Positions 17,331 through 27,153 of a stretch of DNA of 64,000 bases are shown here, piece by piece (positions within the stretch are counted from its first letter, which is position 1; every line of letters begins with the position of its first letter). A program made the translations under genes and the position numbers. Source of the stretch: Heliobacterium chlorum. GTDB taxonomy: Bacteria; Bacillota; Desulfitobacteriia; Heliobacteriales; Heliobacteriaceae. The notes below the pieces were generated by a model, which searched no databases, was not told where the DNA came from, and saw only the letters and a program-made list of their open reading frames with translations. The stretch lies in NCBI RefSeq assembly GCF_014502795.1, contig NZ_JACVHF010000008.1, forward strand, positions 1-64,000, written 5' to 3'.

Positions 17331-19220
17331 TTATTTCCTAGCGTTCTTCCCCCAACGAAAGCCATGTTTGAAAAACTCAACCGTTTTTCCAACCAACTGG
17401 TCCATCATGTCAGAATCGTTTCCTTCTGCTTCTTCTTGCTCAACTTCTTTGTCGAACTGGTTTTGAACAGACCTTTTCTCGTTCAGTTTGTCCATCGGGT
17501 TTTTCGACTGAGGCTCAGAATGCGAACGTATATGATGTAATTCTTTTCGGATCAGTTCCTCCTCTTTGCGCAGTTCGTCCCGAAGCGCTTCCGAATGGTC
17601 TAATTGGGAACGAGTGATCGCCAATTCATCTTGAAGAGACACCATCATCTCGTGCGAACAGGACCGGAGTAATTCTCGCAGTCGCTTCACTTCTCGCTGT
17701 AATTTTTCCAATTCTTCCTTGAGGAGCACGTCATGGATCTCCTCGTACAAGCGGGCTTTCCCGACGATCAGTTCTTCTTCTTCGCGCTTCACTCCTTGAA
17801 CATGGCCTTCGGAAGATGTCAAATCCTCACGGAATCCCAATCGTCCCTTTAACTCCTGGTTCTCCTGCTCTAAGATGAATAGGAATTCGGACAGCTGTTC
17901 CCTCCGTTCTTCCGATCGTTCCAATTCTTGACCTAGGGAGGACAGATTTTGTTTTAATTCTTCCAGTAGCAGGGGAGTCGTTCCATCCAGTCGAGCCTGT
18001 AGCCGTTGGTTCTCTTCTTTCAAGCGATCCCGCTCTTCCTCTGCCAGCATCCGGTGAAAAGATTCCTGTCGTTTGATTTTTTCGATCTCTGCGGCCATAT
18101 CCACAGGAGCTTGGGGAGTTATGCCGCCCGCTTCGAGCAAGGCTACCTTGCGTTTTAGTTCCTCTTGCTCCTGCTCCATACCGAACAACTGGTTTAGGAT
18201 GACTTTACGACGTTCTTCGGACCGTTTCAATTCAATCTCAGCATGATTTAGCTTTCTCTCTAGCTCTTGCACTTTCTGAGGGTTGCAATTGAGTAGTTTC
18301 TCTTCTAGATCGCGGTTCTCTTCCCGCAATCGGTGTAAATCACCGACCAATCGAGCCCGATCTTTGTGGGACTGTTCGACCAAGGCTTCCTTTAGACGGT
18401 GTTTCTCCTTCGGTCCCTTCCAGGTTCGCCAGCAGCGAGTCACGATCAGCCTTGCCGCCGCTAGGGGACTATCGATCCATTCGTCAATCAGCCAATAGCT
18501 GAAAGGTTTTATCTTCGCCTCCGGGTGGACGAAAAGGCTGTACATGTCGGCAAGCTTTAAAGCGCTCAATAGGACAGGTGCATCAAACGTCAAGATGTTG
18601 TCTTCTTCATGCTGGATGATCAGCAGGAAGTCGCCCCCCTGCCGTGACGCCTCCAAGATGGCCCGGGCCACTTGTTCAGGCTCGTTCATATCGGCACTGT
18701 GCAAGTGAACTTGAAAGCGCCGGGCTTTTCGAAATTTGTGTTGCAACACTAGAGTGAAAGGGTTTTTTTCTCCGGCAATCAGGTGTATCTTTACGGAGCC
18801 TTTTTCAGCATCGACAGGCCAATCCCGTTTTACCCGCTTGCCGATAAAACCTTCCTCGGCCAATTGACGAACCTGTTCTTGCCTAGGGACCTCTCCCGAT
18901 GTAACCGGTTCTAAGTTTTTTACCTGCAGCCATTCAAGACGTTTTCCTTGTTTGCTGGAAGGCCATAAGACCGGATGCCCCACAGCAGCTACCACCATTC
19001 CCGGTTTACAACGGGAAGCCATGTTCTCCGGCACCATCCAGTACATGGTTCGTCCTTCTTTATCGAGGACCAACCAGAGGCAGGATTGTCCGATAGGCAT
19101 GCGTTCCGGTAATAATTCGGCGATGACCCGAAACTCCATTTGGGCTAATTTTTCTTTCGCTTCCTTCTCTAAAAGCCGGTTCATGCCGTCAAAAAAGGCG
19201 CGTGCCGTAAATCGTTTCAA
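17331..19220 (-). CDS. Exonuclease VII large subunit-like protein with long coiled coil, catalytic motifs lost
   Basis: The first 265 residues follow the order of XseA. There is an OB-like N-terminal half (30-105), then QLAEEGFIGKRVKRDWP (119-135), matching the XseA segment EGLFD..K..LP. ARAILEASRQGGDFLLII (185-202) matches the segment before the GRGGGS loop. VHPEAK (231-236) sits where AVGHETD stands, and DSPLAAARLIV (250-260) where APTPSAAAELV stands. GRGGGS is replaced by IIQHEEDN and GHETD by VHPEAK, so nuclease activity looks lost. Residues 275-590 are charged coiled coil. The start is TTG with AAGGTGAG upstream. No xseB is nearby. The kinship is my reading of the pattern. Confidence 0.6.
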   Translation of the reverse strand: MKRFTARAFFDGMNRLLEKEAKEKLAQMEFRVIAELLPERMPIGQSCLWLVLDKEGRTMYWMVPENMASRCKPGMVVAAVGHPVLWPSSKQGKRLEWLQVKNLEPVTSGEVPRQEQVRQLAEEGFIGKRVKRDWPVDAEKGSVKIHLIAGEKNPFTLVLQHKFRKARRFQVHLHSADMNEPEQVARAILEASRQGGDFLLIIQHEEDNILTFDAPVLLSALKLADMYSLFVHPEAKIKPFSYWLIDEWIDSPLAAARLIVTRCWRTWKGPKEKHRLKEALVEQSHKDRARLVGDLHRLREENRDLEEKLLNCNPQKVQELERKLNHAEIELKRSEERRKVILNQLFGMEQEQEELKRKVALLEAGGITPQAPVDMAAEIEKIKRQESFHRMLAEEERDRLKEENQRLQARLDGTTPLLLEELKQNLSSLGQELERSEERREQLSEFLFILEQENQELKGRLGFREDLTSSEGHVQGVKREEEELIVGKARLYEEIHDVLLKEELEKLQREVKRLRELLRSCSHEMMVSLQDELAITRSQLDHSEALRDELRKEEELIRKELHHIRSHSEPQSKNPMDKLNEKRSVQNQFDKEVEQEEAEGNDSDMMDQLVGKTVEFFKHGFRWGKNARK

Positions 19221-19312
19221 TTTCGTCGCTCACCTTTCTTTTTAGGAGCACTTTTCACCATCATATTCCGTTAGTTCAGCTAAATTGTCAATTGTCTCGA
19301 CGAAGTCCTTAC

Positions 19313-19352
19313 AAAAAACGCGCTGCTCGGTGGAACCCGGCGCGCGTTTTTT
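19313..19352 (-). terminator. Terminator after the HD-GYP gene
   Basis: AAAAAACGCGC and GCGCGTTTTTT are the outer arms of a GC-rich hairpin. It starts just past the HD-GYP stop and separates that gene from the XseA-like gene downstream. Confidence 0.75.
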
Positions 19353-19353
19353 A

Positions 19354-20700
19354 CTAGGTCATTTTTTCTCGGAGCACTTGTTTGATAAACATATCGGGTC
19401 GTTCTCGCAAATGCACCAAATAGGGACTGACCACTTTTCGTCCTTCTGTATCATCCGTCAACAAGATCGTGGGGAGTAACGGCGAATCTATGTAGAATTT
19501 AACCACATATCCCTCTTCACCCGTGTTTAAGCGGACCTTCGTATTTAGCATCAGATCGCGCATACGGTCCACAAACACATGGACGATATGTTTGTCAAGG
19601 TAGTCTTTCATCTCCTTGGCGAGGATATCGACGGCATGCAGTTGGTCTACCTTATCATGGTGACCAAAATTAGACGTGGCCATCGAGTAAACGTCTGCTA
19701 CTGCGACAATCCGGGCAAAGAGATGAATCTGGGCGTATTGCAGTCCCTGGGGGTAGCCATTGCCAGAACATTTCTCGTGGTGATGAAGGATACAAAAGTA
19801 CTCCTCTTTGGATAACTTCGATTCCTTATCTTGGAAATACTTCACACCAAAAACCGGGTGCTTCTTGAGCAGTTCTGATTCTCGATCCGTCAGCGGTCCC
19901 TGTTTATTGAGAATCGATTTGGGAATATAGATTTTCCCCACGTCGTGAAGAATCGCTCCGGTAGCCAACCGCCGTAAATCGTCTCCACTGACGCCGAGGT
20001 TGATCCCAATCATCGTGCTCAATAAGCATACATCGACAGAATGGTGAAGTATATGATCGTCTAAGTCCCATAATCGGGATAGGCGTAAGCTGACTTTTTC
20101 GTCTTTAACGACCGTATCAACGATGTCCGATGTCATTTTTCGGACCGGTTCTTCCTGAAAACCATTGCCCTGGCGAATGTCCATAAATACATCTCGAACA
20201 GTCTCTATGGACTCCTGGAACAGCTTTTCCTCTTGTTTCGATTTCTTCAGGGACAGAAATTTTTCGTAAAGTACTTCCTGGTTTTTATCGTCCGGCTCGC
20301 GGATACCATCGCTCTTTCCCGGCGGTAGTTGTTCCCCGGGGATTGTCGCACCGGATTCACTTTCTTTTGAATCTGAAGTCGGTCGTCTCACACTGACGGA
20401 AACTTCTACCTGTGGTGGTTGTTCCTCGCCAGTGGATTCTTCGGAATCTTCGGCGGTCTTACTGGTCAACATGCCGATTTCTTCCCACTTGAGGATTTGC
20501 TGGTAAATCCTTTCGGTGATCACTGTTCCTTTGGGGATCAGCAACCGGCCCTTTAAGGAGAAGATATCATGTTCCAGTTCATCGCCAACATTGTAATGCC
20601 GGGAAATAATCATTGTACACACCACCGGCCTTAATATCTTTTTTGACGCGAACAAATCCCTTATCCCATTCTCTCTATATAGGGAAAGCTCCATCGTCAT
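19354..20700 (-). CDS. HD-GYP domain cyclic di-GMP phosphodiesterase
   Basis: The N-terminal part (up to about residue 90) is the small domain often preceding HD-GYP. A charged linker follows, then the HD-GYP domain in the second half. Metal and signature residues are present: HDVGK, HHEKCSGNGYP and the ADVYSMAT stretch. The usual HHExxDG is HHEKCSG here, so one Asp is replaced by Ser. It should hydrolyse c-di-GMP to pGpG or GMP, opposing the cyclase at 0.8-2.2 kb. The start is unsure: 20700, 20694 or 20613. The last, MIISRHYNVGDEL, matches the usual family beginning. Confidence 0.85.
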   Translation of the reverse strand: MTMELSLYRENGIRDLFASKKILRPVVCTMIISRHYNVGDELEHDIFSLKGRLLIPKGTVITERIYQQILKWEEIGMLTSKTAEDSEESTGEEQPPQVEVSVSVRRPTSDSKESESGATIPGEQLPPGKSDGIREPDDKNQEVLYEKFLSLKKSKQEEKLFQESIETVRDVFMDIRQGNGFQEEPVRKMTSDIVDTVVKDEKVSLRLSRLWDLDDHILHHSVDVCLLSTMIGINLGVSGDDLRRLATGAILHDVGKIYIPKSILNKQGPLTDRESELLKKHPVFGVKYFQDKESKLSKEEYFCILHHHEKCSGNGYPQGLQYAQIHLFARIVAVADVYSMATSNFGHHDKVDQLHAVDILAKEMKDYLDKHIVHVFVDRMRDLMLNTKVRLNTGEEGYVVKFYIDSPLLPTILLTDDTEGRKVVSPYLVHLRERPDMFIKQVLREKMT

Positions 20701-20886
20701 ACCCTTACCGACAACAGAACTATGGTCCGCAGTGAACCTTAGCCCTCATGATGAGTTCTCTATTTTTATTATTTTTTCCTTCTTTTTTTCTAGGTATATT
20801 TGGATTTTTTTCGCATTATCCGAAAATGCATTAAGATATAATACAAAAGAAAACTATGACGTAAGAACCTATTGAGCCTGTGTATT

Positions 20887-22209
20887 TCAGTTTAGATTAG
20901 GAACCCCGTTCCGCAAACCATATATTACTCTATGAGCTGCCCTTTGGGCTTGTTTTAGGACTTCTTTTTCATCGATGCAACGTAGACGCCGTTGCTCCAT
21001 GACGACTTTACCGTCAATGATGACGGTGTCCACATCGGCACCGTTGGCGGCATAGGCGAGCAACGCACAGATATCTGTCTGGGGATAGAGATGGGGCTTT
21101 TCTATATCGACGAGAATTAAATCAGCCCGCTTCCCTGCTTCGATCGTCCCGACTTCCTCTTCAAGTCCGAGTGCTTTTGCTCCTTCAATGGTGGCCATAC
21201 GCAGAACATCATACGCTTTGATCGCCGTCGGATCGGCCGTCCTGTTCTTCTGCATCCAAGCGGTCGCTTTCATCTCTTCAAACATGTCTAAGGTGGATGC
21301 ACTGCCGGCTCCATCGGTGCCTAAGGCGACTGTAATGCCCATTTTTCGAAGTTCCACCACAGGGGCCACACCGCAGCCAAGTTTTTGATTGCTGACAGGA
21401 TTGTGGGAGATACCCCCTTTCAATCCCCGCAGGAGGTACATATCATCCCGGGATAGGTTTACGGCATGAGCCAGCAGGCAGTGATGGTCCTCAAATATAC
21501 CGAGATCGGAGAGATATTTTACAGGCGATTTGCCGTAGTGTTGAAAAATGTGTTCTACTTCCTCGATCGTTTCGGCGAGGTGAATGTGAATCGGGCAGTG
21601 AAAACTGCGGGCCATTTCCATGACCTCTTTCAGCTTATCGGGCGGACAGGTATGAGGTGCGTGGGGGCCAACCATGGTGGTAATTCGACCGTCCGCTTTT
21701 CCCTGCCAGTTTTCAAAAAGCTTTTGAGCCGACCGGAGGCGTCGCTCTCCCTGATCGTCGATGAAAAGCAGTCCTTGGCAAAGGGCAGCCCGCATTCCTG
21801 AATCCTCGACAGCCTGTGCCACTTCATCCATAAAAAAGTACATGTCGGCAAAGGTTGTCGTTCCTGATTTGATCATCTCTGCTGCCGCCAGCATCGTTCC
21901 CCAATAGACTGCGTCAGCGTCAAGGCGTTCTTCGGCAGGCCAAATTTTATGACTTAACCATTCCATTAAACGCAGGTCAAGGGAGTATCCCCGGAATAAA
22001 GACATAGCCCCATGGTTGTGACAATTGATGAAGCCGGGTAGAACAACTTTTCCGACGGCATTAATAATAACATCAACGCCTTCTTCCGGGAGATCTTCGC
22101 CGATTCTGGTGATTTTCGATCCTTCGATGAGAATATCACCTGTTAAAATACATGGCTCATCTGTCGTCATCGTGAGGATTCGGCCCTTTTTGACAAGAAG
22201 CTTGTTCAC
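20887..22209 (-). CDS. mtaD: 5-methylthioadenosine/S-adenosylhomocysteine deaminase
   Basis: A cytosolic amidohydrolase barrel that deaminates MTA and SAH to the inosine compounds, part of SAM by-product recycling. The metal motif is PGFINCHNHGAMSLFRGYS, followed by LMEWL..KIWPAE, typical of the MtaD subgroup. The later metal His lie in HIHLAET and LLAHAVNL, and the final Asp in ALGTDGAGS. 440 residues is normal. The start is GTG at 22209 with GGAGG 9 bases upstream. It stands alone, with no SAM-cycle gene nearby. Confidence 0.9.
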   Translation of the reverse strand: MNKLLVKKGRILTMTTDEPCILTGDILIEGSKITRIGEDLPEEGVDVIINAVGKVVLPGFINCHNHGAMSLFRGYSLDLRLMEWLSHKIWPAEERLDADAVYWGTMLAAAEMIKSGTTTFADMYFFMDEVAQAVEDSGMRAALCQGLLFIDDQGERRLRSAQKLFENWQGKADGRITTMVGPHAPHTCPPDKLKEVMEMARSFHCPIHIHLAETIEEVEHIFQHYGKSPVKYLSDLGIFEDHHCLLAHAVNLSRDDMYLLRGLKGGISHNPVSNQKLGCGVAPVVELRKMGITVALGTDGAGSASTLDMFEEMKATAWMQKNRTADPTAIKAYDVLRMATIEGAKALGLEEEVGTIEAGKRADLILVDIEKPHLYPQTDICALLAYAANGADVDTVIIDGKVVMEQRRLRCIDEKEVLKQAQRAAHRVIYGLRNGVPNLN

Positions 22210-22307
22210 CTTTAAGCGCCTCCTTAGAAATTCGGAAAGTATAGCCTATTTTCGCTAACACCCTCTATTTCCATTTCAGGAGCCATATTCCTGCCGGACC
22301 ATCGTCC

Positions 22308-25289
22308 CTATTCTCTGCCGACCCACTCCCGGCGAAGCGCAAAAATTTCCCGCAGTTCCGCTGTCGATAGTTCGGTAATCCAGGCTTCACCATTGCCGAC
22401 GATAGAATCGCTCAGCCCCTGCTTGCGTTCGATCATCTCATCGATTCGCTCTTCCATCGTTCCGAGACTGATGAACTTGTGCACCTGTACCTTTTGCTGT
22501 TGCCCGATGCGATAAACTCGGTCTGTCGCTTGGTTCTCAACTGCCGGATTCCACCATCGGTCAAAATGAAAGACGTGGTTTGCTGCCGTCAAGTTGAGAC
22601 CTAACCCGCCCGCCCGTAAGGATAAGACCATGATGGAACAGGCCTTTTCTCCCGTTAAGCGGGTGTCTTGAAAACGGTCGATCATTTCGTCTCGCTGGCT
22701 GCGGGGTGTGCCTCCGTGGAGAAACTCGACGGGCTCACCGAGTTCTTCCTGCAGGAACGCACGAAGCAGATGGCCCATCTCCACGTACTGCGTAAAGATG
22801 AGGCAGCGGTCACCTTCTTGGCGCAATTCTTCCACCATCTCCAGCAGTCGATCGGCTTTGTTCGACCGGGTGCGAAAATCAGTAGGCTTTTTCTCTTTTA
22901 GGATTAATGCCGGATGGTCACAGACTTGTTTCAGTCGGGTTAATGCGGCCAGAATGACTCCCCGCCGGGCCATTCCCTCTTCCTTTTCCAGCCGTTCGAA
23001 GACTTCCTGGATGACGCTGTCGTAGAGTGACGCCTGTTCCAGCGTCAAGGGAACATATTCTTTCATTTCCTGTTTCTCCGGCAGATCCAGTTCTATGGCG
23101 GGATCCTTTTTCACGCGGCGCAACAGAAAGGGACGAATCAGTTGTTGGATCTGTCCAATCTCACTAGACTCACGGCGCCGTTCGATGACGCCAACGAATC
23201 GACGGCTGAATTCCGTCAGGGTTCCCAGATAGCCGGGATTAAGAAAATCCATGATCGACCAGAGTTCGGTCAGACGGTTTTCCATCGGCGTGCCTGTCAA
23301 AGCGACCCGATGCCGTCCAGTGAGCTTGCGAACGGCCATGGATTGTTTTGTATAAACATTTTTGATGTTCTGGGCTTCATCGAGGCAAATGCAGTCCCAA
23401 GTCGTTGAGGTTAGTTCTGCTTCATCGATCTGAGCCAGGTTGTAGGAAGTAACAATCAAATCGGAACCTTCGATGGCCTTCGTAAAAGCATCCCCTCTGG
23501 GCCGCTGAGGCCCGTAATGAAGATACAGGGTAATCTCCGGGGCAAAGGCCGATAGTTCTTTTTGCCAGTTGCCAATGACCGATGTAGGGCAGATCAGCAG
23601 CGACGGACGCAACTCCTTTTCCCGACTTTTCACGTGTAAGAGATAGGCGATCCACTGAATCGTTTTGCCAAGACCCATATCATCAGCGAGACATCCACCA
23701 AGGCCGAAGCGGCGCAAAAAATAAAGCCAGGAAAAACCGAGCCGTTGATACGGACGAAGGACACCTTGAAATCCGGGCGGTTCCTGGAAGACAGGTGCCT
23801 CGTTGATCTGAGACAGTTGTTTTACCAATACAGCCAATTGCCCGTTCAACTCTACTTCAAGCCGCAAGCTATCCTCAGTCGCGCTGTTGCCCTTTTCAAA
23901 CTCGTGACCCCTCTGCACGCCTCCGGCCTTAAGCATTTCATCGGTCAATTCGGTTGCATCAGCGTCTCCATCGCCGGAGAGCAAATGGAACTTAAGGATA
24001 TCGGCCAACGAGAGGCCTGTGCGCTTCTGCCGCATGAGTTTTAGGGCTTGCTGAACAAATTCCGGATCCAGTTGAATCCACTTGCCGCGAACGTGCAAGA
24101 GACGCCGATTCGTGCTGACAGCCTGACGAAATTCCTCTTCGCTCAGTTCAACATCGCCTAACGCCATCTTCCAGTCGAACTGGACAATTTGCTGCATGCC
24201 AAACATTGTTTCAGCGGCAGAACCAACAGAGGAGCGGGTGGCCATCTTCAGTCGACCTTTGGTACGGCGAATCTCTTCCCACCAGCGGGGGAGAAAAACG
24301 GTGACACCCGCTTCGGCCAGCCGTAAGCTGCCATCAGAAAGAAACTCCCAAGCCTGTTCTTCCGTCAGTTCCGGCTGCAGCCAAGGCAGCAATGTCAGCC
24401 ATTTACTCACACTTCTGGCGATGCGTTCGCCAAAAGGTTGCCAGTTAGGCGGGATATGGGCTAGTTCTATGGAATCGTAGCCGCGCTCTCCGTCGGCAGT
24501 AAACGTCCAGTCTTTTTCCACAGGGAGATTTCCTTGAAACAGACTTTCTGAGTCGATCTCAAAGACCCGGTTTGGATCCTCTTTGTCCTGTAGGATCACC
24601 TGGAGAGACCAGTGGTTCAGCCCCGATTCGGCTGCTTTCGCTTCTTCCGGCTCCGCCAGACGCAGTCCCACTTGAAAGGGGGTGTCATCGGAGATCCAAC
24701 CGATAGTTTCGAGCCATTCCCGCTCGTCGGCAAAGGGGATGCGTCGGAGAGAATCCGGTTGAAGAAGGGGAGACGACTGGACAATCTTTTCCCAACGCCC
24801 TCTCAGCTTCGTGTTGTCTCTAACGTAAGCATCAACAATTAAGCTAATCCACTCAGGAACATAAGGGGGAAAATCGGTTTTGCTCAACCCTTTTTCCAGC
24901 TTCCAGCCCTGTTTTCCATCGCACCATTGTTCAAAATCAGGGGAAAAACGCTCTTCTATTAAGGCCGTTCTAATTTTCGGAGCTAATAGGTGCAACGTTT
25001 TGATCTCTTCAGACCAGTCAAAGGTGACAAAGTCATTGCCGGGCGGATCTGCAAACAAATCTAAAGCCATAAAGGATGGGACAAGGATTCCCACAGTTCC
25101 GTCGATATCTTCCACCACGTCGGTAAAGCTTCCGTAAAAGGATGAGCCATGCTGGGAAAAAAGGCGAAAGTTGCATTCCCGCATATGTTCCCAAGCGTCG
25201 TTGCCCAACCGTTCCGTTCTAGGACTCCAAAGGAAAAATCCCCTGTCGGGGATCCACTTGCCCTTAATTTGTAATCGAAGGACTGTCAT
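22308..25289 (-). CDS. SNF2-family DEAD/DEAH helicase
   Basis: A 994-residue Swi2/Snf2 ATPase. The N-terminal 500 residues are a bacterial SNF2-associated region. The ATPase core follows: motif I DDMGLGKT, motif II DEAQ, motif III ALTGTPMENR, and in the second lobe QATDRVYRIGQ. The type resembles Bacillus YwqA, a DNA translocase that may remodel nucleoprotein or transcription complexes. ATG at 25289 shares one base with the stop of the upstream gene, so the two are translationally coupled. An upstream extension to 25379 would overlap that gene by 90 bases and is not preferred. Confidence 0.88.
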   Translation of the reverse strand: MTVLRLQIKGKWIPDRGFFLWSPRTERLGNDAWEHMRECNFRLFSQHGSSFYGSFTDVVEDIDGTVGILVPSFMALDLFADPPGNDFVTFDWSEEIKTLHLLAPKIRTALIEERFSPDFEQWCDGKQGWKLEKGLSKTDFPPYVPEWISLIVDAYVRDNTKLRGRWEKIVQSSPLLQPDSLRRIPFADEREWLETIGWISDDTPFQVGLRLAEPEEAKAAESGLNHWSLQVILQDKEDPNRVFEIDSESLFQGNLPVEKDWTFTADGERGYDSIELAHIPPNWQPFGERIARSVSKWLTLLPWLQPELTEEQAWEFLSDGSLRLAEAGVTVFLPRWWEEIRRTKGRLKMATRSSVGSAAETMFGMQQIVQFDWKMALGDVELSEEEFRQAVSTNRRLLHVRGKWIQLDPEFVQQALKLMRQKRTGLSLADILKFHLLSGDGDADATELTDEMLKAGGVQRGHEFEKGNSATEDSLRLEVELNGQLAVLVKQLSQINEAPVFQEPPGFQGVLRPYQRLGFSWLYFLRRFGLGGCLADDMGLGKTIQWIAYLLHVKSREKELRPSLLICPTSVIGNWQKELSAFAPEITLYLHYGPQRPRGDAFTKAIEGSDLIVTSYNLAQIDEAELTSTTWDCICLDEAQNIKNVYTKQSMAVRKLTGRHRVALTGTPMENRLTELWSIMDFLNPGYLGTLTEFSRRFVGVIERRRESSEIGQIQQLIRPFLLRRVKKDPAIELDLPEKQEMKEYVPLTLEQASLYDSVIQEVFERLEKEEGMARRGVILAALTRLKQVCDHPALILKEKKPTDFRTRSNKADRLLEMVEELRQEGDRCLIFTQYVEMGHLLRAFLQEELGEPVEFLHGGTPRSQRDEMIDRFQDTRLTGEKACSIMVLSLRAGGLGLNLTAANHVFHFDRWWNPAVENQATDRVYRIGQQQKVQVHKFISLGTMEERIDEMIERKQGLSDSIVGNGEAWITELSTAELREIFALRREWVGRE

Positions 25290-26551
25290 CAGGAAATCAG
25301 CTTTCCTTTCCGTAACTCTTCTTGCAGTGCCCGCAAGCGGGAATAGCGCTCTGTCAACGTGTGGATATATCGCTCCCACTCGCTGGTGCGTTTAATTTTT
25401 TTATATAACGTACGCAGCTTTTTCAACCACTTGATGGCTTCCTTATAGGCTTGACGGTTTTTCTGGCCAATGAGACGAATGACTTGATGATGATAAAGGG
25501 GCAACAAAGAGGCTGGTTCTCGGCCCTCTACCACAGACAGTTCGTCTCGAGGCAGTTCCAACGGATTCGCTCCGTAAGCGACCCATAATTCAGCCCATCG
25601 GCGGTGTTCGCCCATCTCAAGCAGGTATTGGCTGTATAACCGTCGGCTCCGAGGCAGCCATTGCCGCAAAGCACCCATAAATTCGCCCCGTACATTGCAA
25701 GCTACGGCGACTTGATTCCAGTAGATGCAAAGGGCCTCATAATTGACTGTATCCGATAAGGATGTATAGGGAACGAGCCAGCGTAACCATTGCAGAAGCC
25801 GATCCCACTGCTGTTGTTGACTGAAACCTTCCAAATAAAAACGCAAGTCACGAACAATCGTGTACAGGTATTGACCCGATAGCTTTTCTAATACACTTCT
25901 GGCCCTATCGTCATCATCACCTGCAATGGCAAAATGGGCACGAGCAAAAAGGGCCTGATAACGACCATCGGGAGACAAGTTGTCTTTTTCCAGTAGGTCC
26001 TGCAGGTGTGTTATCTCTTGTTCTGCCCAAGGTCCTTTCTGAAATAGTTCCTGCCAAAGCAGCCGGTATAAGATTTGCCAATCAATACCTCGCACTGGGA
26101 TACCTAAGAGAAGACGGTTACGCAATATGACCATGGCCCTTTCGACCAGTGGCTCGTATTCTTCGGTGATCTCATGGTTGGAGAGATTGTCTACATTGGC
26201 AAAGAAGTAATGTAGGTATTTATTAAAAAACCCCTGCATATACACCCTGTGGTCCGAACGGAACAACTGCTCGAGTCGCATCAACAAGAACAGGTGTCCG
26301 TGAAAGCGCAGCAGTTCACTTGCCACCGGCGCCCAGTGAGCGCTGCGGGCCGCCAGGGATTCCATGAAGCGGTCATATATCTGCCAAGCTAAATCATTCC
26401 ACATAAAAAAAGTATTAGGCGGCTTATAAGCCCTGTCAAACTCCTGCGTAAAAAAAGCCTGCCAGTCAGCTACAGGACCTGTAGGTTTCAGCCGACCGAT
26501 TTTGGTCCAGGCAGCCTTCGTATTTTTCGTTTTTTCAACCTGTTGGCGCAC
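25289..26551 (-). CDS. Helical protein coupled to the SNF2 helicase
   Basis: 420 residues, all helical, rich in Trp, Leu and Arg, with no signal peptide or membrane segment. The repeating helix pairs look TPR-like. In Bacillus the SNF2 gene ywqA follows ywqB, a SWIM-zinc-finger protein with a large helical part. This protein has the partner's place and size but no CxC...CxH SWIM motif, so it may be a zinc-finger-less version. The start is GTG at 26551, with GGAGG 7 bases upstream. The direct overlap with the helicase argues for a joint complex. The YwqB link is inference from context. Confidence 0.6.
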   Translation of the reverse strand: MRQQVEKTKNTKAAWTKIGRLKPTGPVADWQAFFTQEFDRAYKPPNTFFMWNDLAWQIYDRFMESLAARSAHWAPVASELLRFHGHLFLLMRLEQLFRSDHRVYMQGFFNKYLHYFFANVDNLSNHEITEEYEPLVERAMVILRNRLLLGIPVRGIDWQILYRLLWQELFQKGPWAEQEITHLQDLLEKDNLSPDGRYQALFARAHFAIAGDDDDRARSVLEKLSGQYLYTIVRDLRFYLEGFSQQQQWDRLLQWLRWLVPYTSLSDTVNYEALCIYWNQVAVACNVRGEFMGALRQWLPRSRRLYSQYLLEMGEHRRWAELWVAYGANPLELPRDELSVVEGREPASLLPLYHHQVIRLIGQKNRQAYKEAIKWLKKLRTLYKKIKRTSEWERYIHTLTERYSRLRALQEELRKGKLIS

Positions 26552-26610
26552 CTGACAGCCTCCACTCGGGATAACTTCGTCATTATCGTTCTCTTATAGC
26601 ATAAAACAAA

Positions 26611-26646
26611 TCGCCGGTCTTTACCAGCGAGGGGTAAAACCGGCGA
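26611..26646 (-). terminator. Hairpin after the gene at 26672-26953
   Basis: TCGCCGGT(C)TTTACC pairs with GGTAAAACCGGCGA. On the minus strand ATTTGTTTT follows, a weak U tract. It could be a terminator between this gene and the helicase operon. Confidence 0.5.
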
Positions 26647-26671
26647 CAGATAAACTGTGAGTTTATTATAT

Positions 26672-26953
26672 TCAGTCTTCAAACTCACCGACGTCATTTA
26701 AGTCCTTGTCAATCTGATTTAGGGTTACCAGTTCTTCACAAAGCTTATTGAGGTCTGTCAGGCTGATGCTCACCATCCCGTTTTCGGAAGCGGGGGCATC
26801 CATGGCGAGTTTGGCAGCCGCTGCCGCCACATCACGGAGAGCTTGTCGCTGGGCTTTCTTTCTCTCCGCTAAGGTCTCCCGAAAGACTCGAGCGGTTTCT
26901 GGGGAACCACCGGAGAGTTCCACCTTCTTTTTCAGTTCCATCAGCGTATCCAT
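26672..26953 (-). CDS. Small hypothetical protein (93 aa)
   Basis: I do not recognise it. It is helical and charged, with an Ala-rich middle (LRDVAAAAAKLAMDAP) and an acidic tail (NDVGEFED). It has no Cys motif, signal or membrane segment. ATG at 26953 lies behind AAGGGG with suitable spacing; the frame stays open six codons further up without a ribosome site. It sits upstream of the helicase pair on the same strand, but a hairpin separates them. Confidence 0.55.
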   Translation of the reverse strand: MDTLMELKKKVELSGGSPETARVFRETLAERKKAQRQALRDVAAAAAKLAMDAPASENGMVSISLTDLNKLCEELVTLNQIDKDLNDVGEFED

Positions 26954-27066
26954 GGGTATCACCCCTTGCATCTTTTAGGTATTATTAGACGCAGAATACG
27001 ACAAATCCTGCAAAGAACAAAGAAGAATCGATTTCCTTTCCCTCGAAAAAGAGATGTGCTTTCTAG

Positions 27067-27095
27067 TTGTTGTCAAAAGTTGTCGGTAGTATATT
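27067..27095 (+). promoter_or_regulatory. Promoter of the nitroreductase gene
   Basis: TTGTTG (27067-27072) and TATATT (27090-27095) are 17 bases apart, about 55 bases upstream of the start codon. Confidence 0.5.
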
Positions 27096-27153
27096 GGTAG
27101 TGTATCGCAAGTTTTTCCCCGACGATCCTTTCGATTCTAGAGGAGGAATGGTT

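Noticed and set aside
20800-20850. Plus-strand promoter with TATAAT
   Set aside because: A TATAAT occurs near 20838 but with a 15-base gap to a weak -35, and it points into the antisense side of mtaD, with no plus-strand gene.
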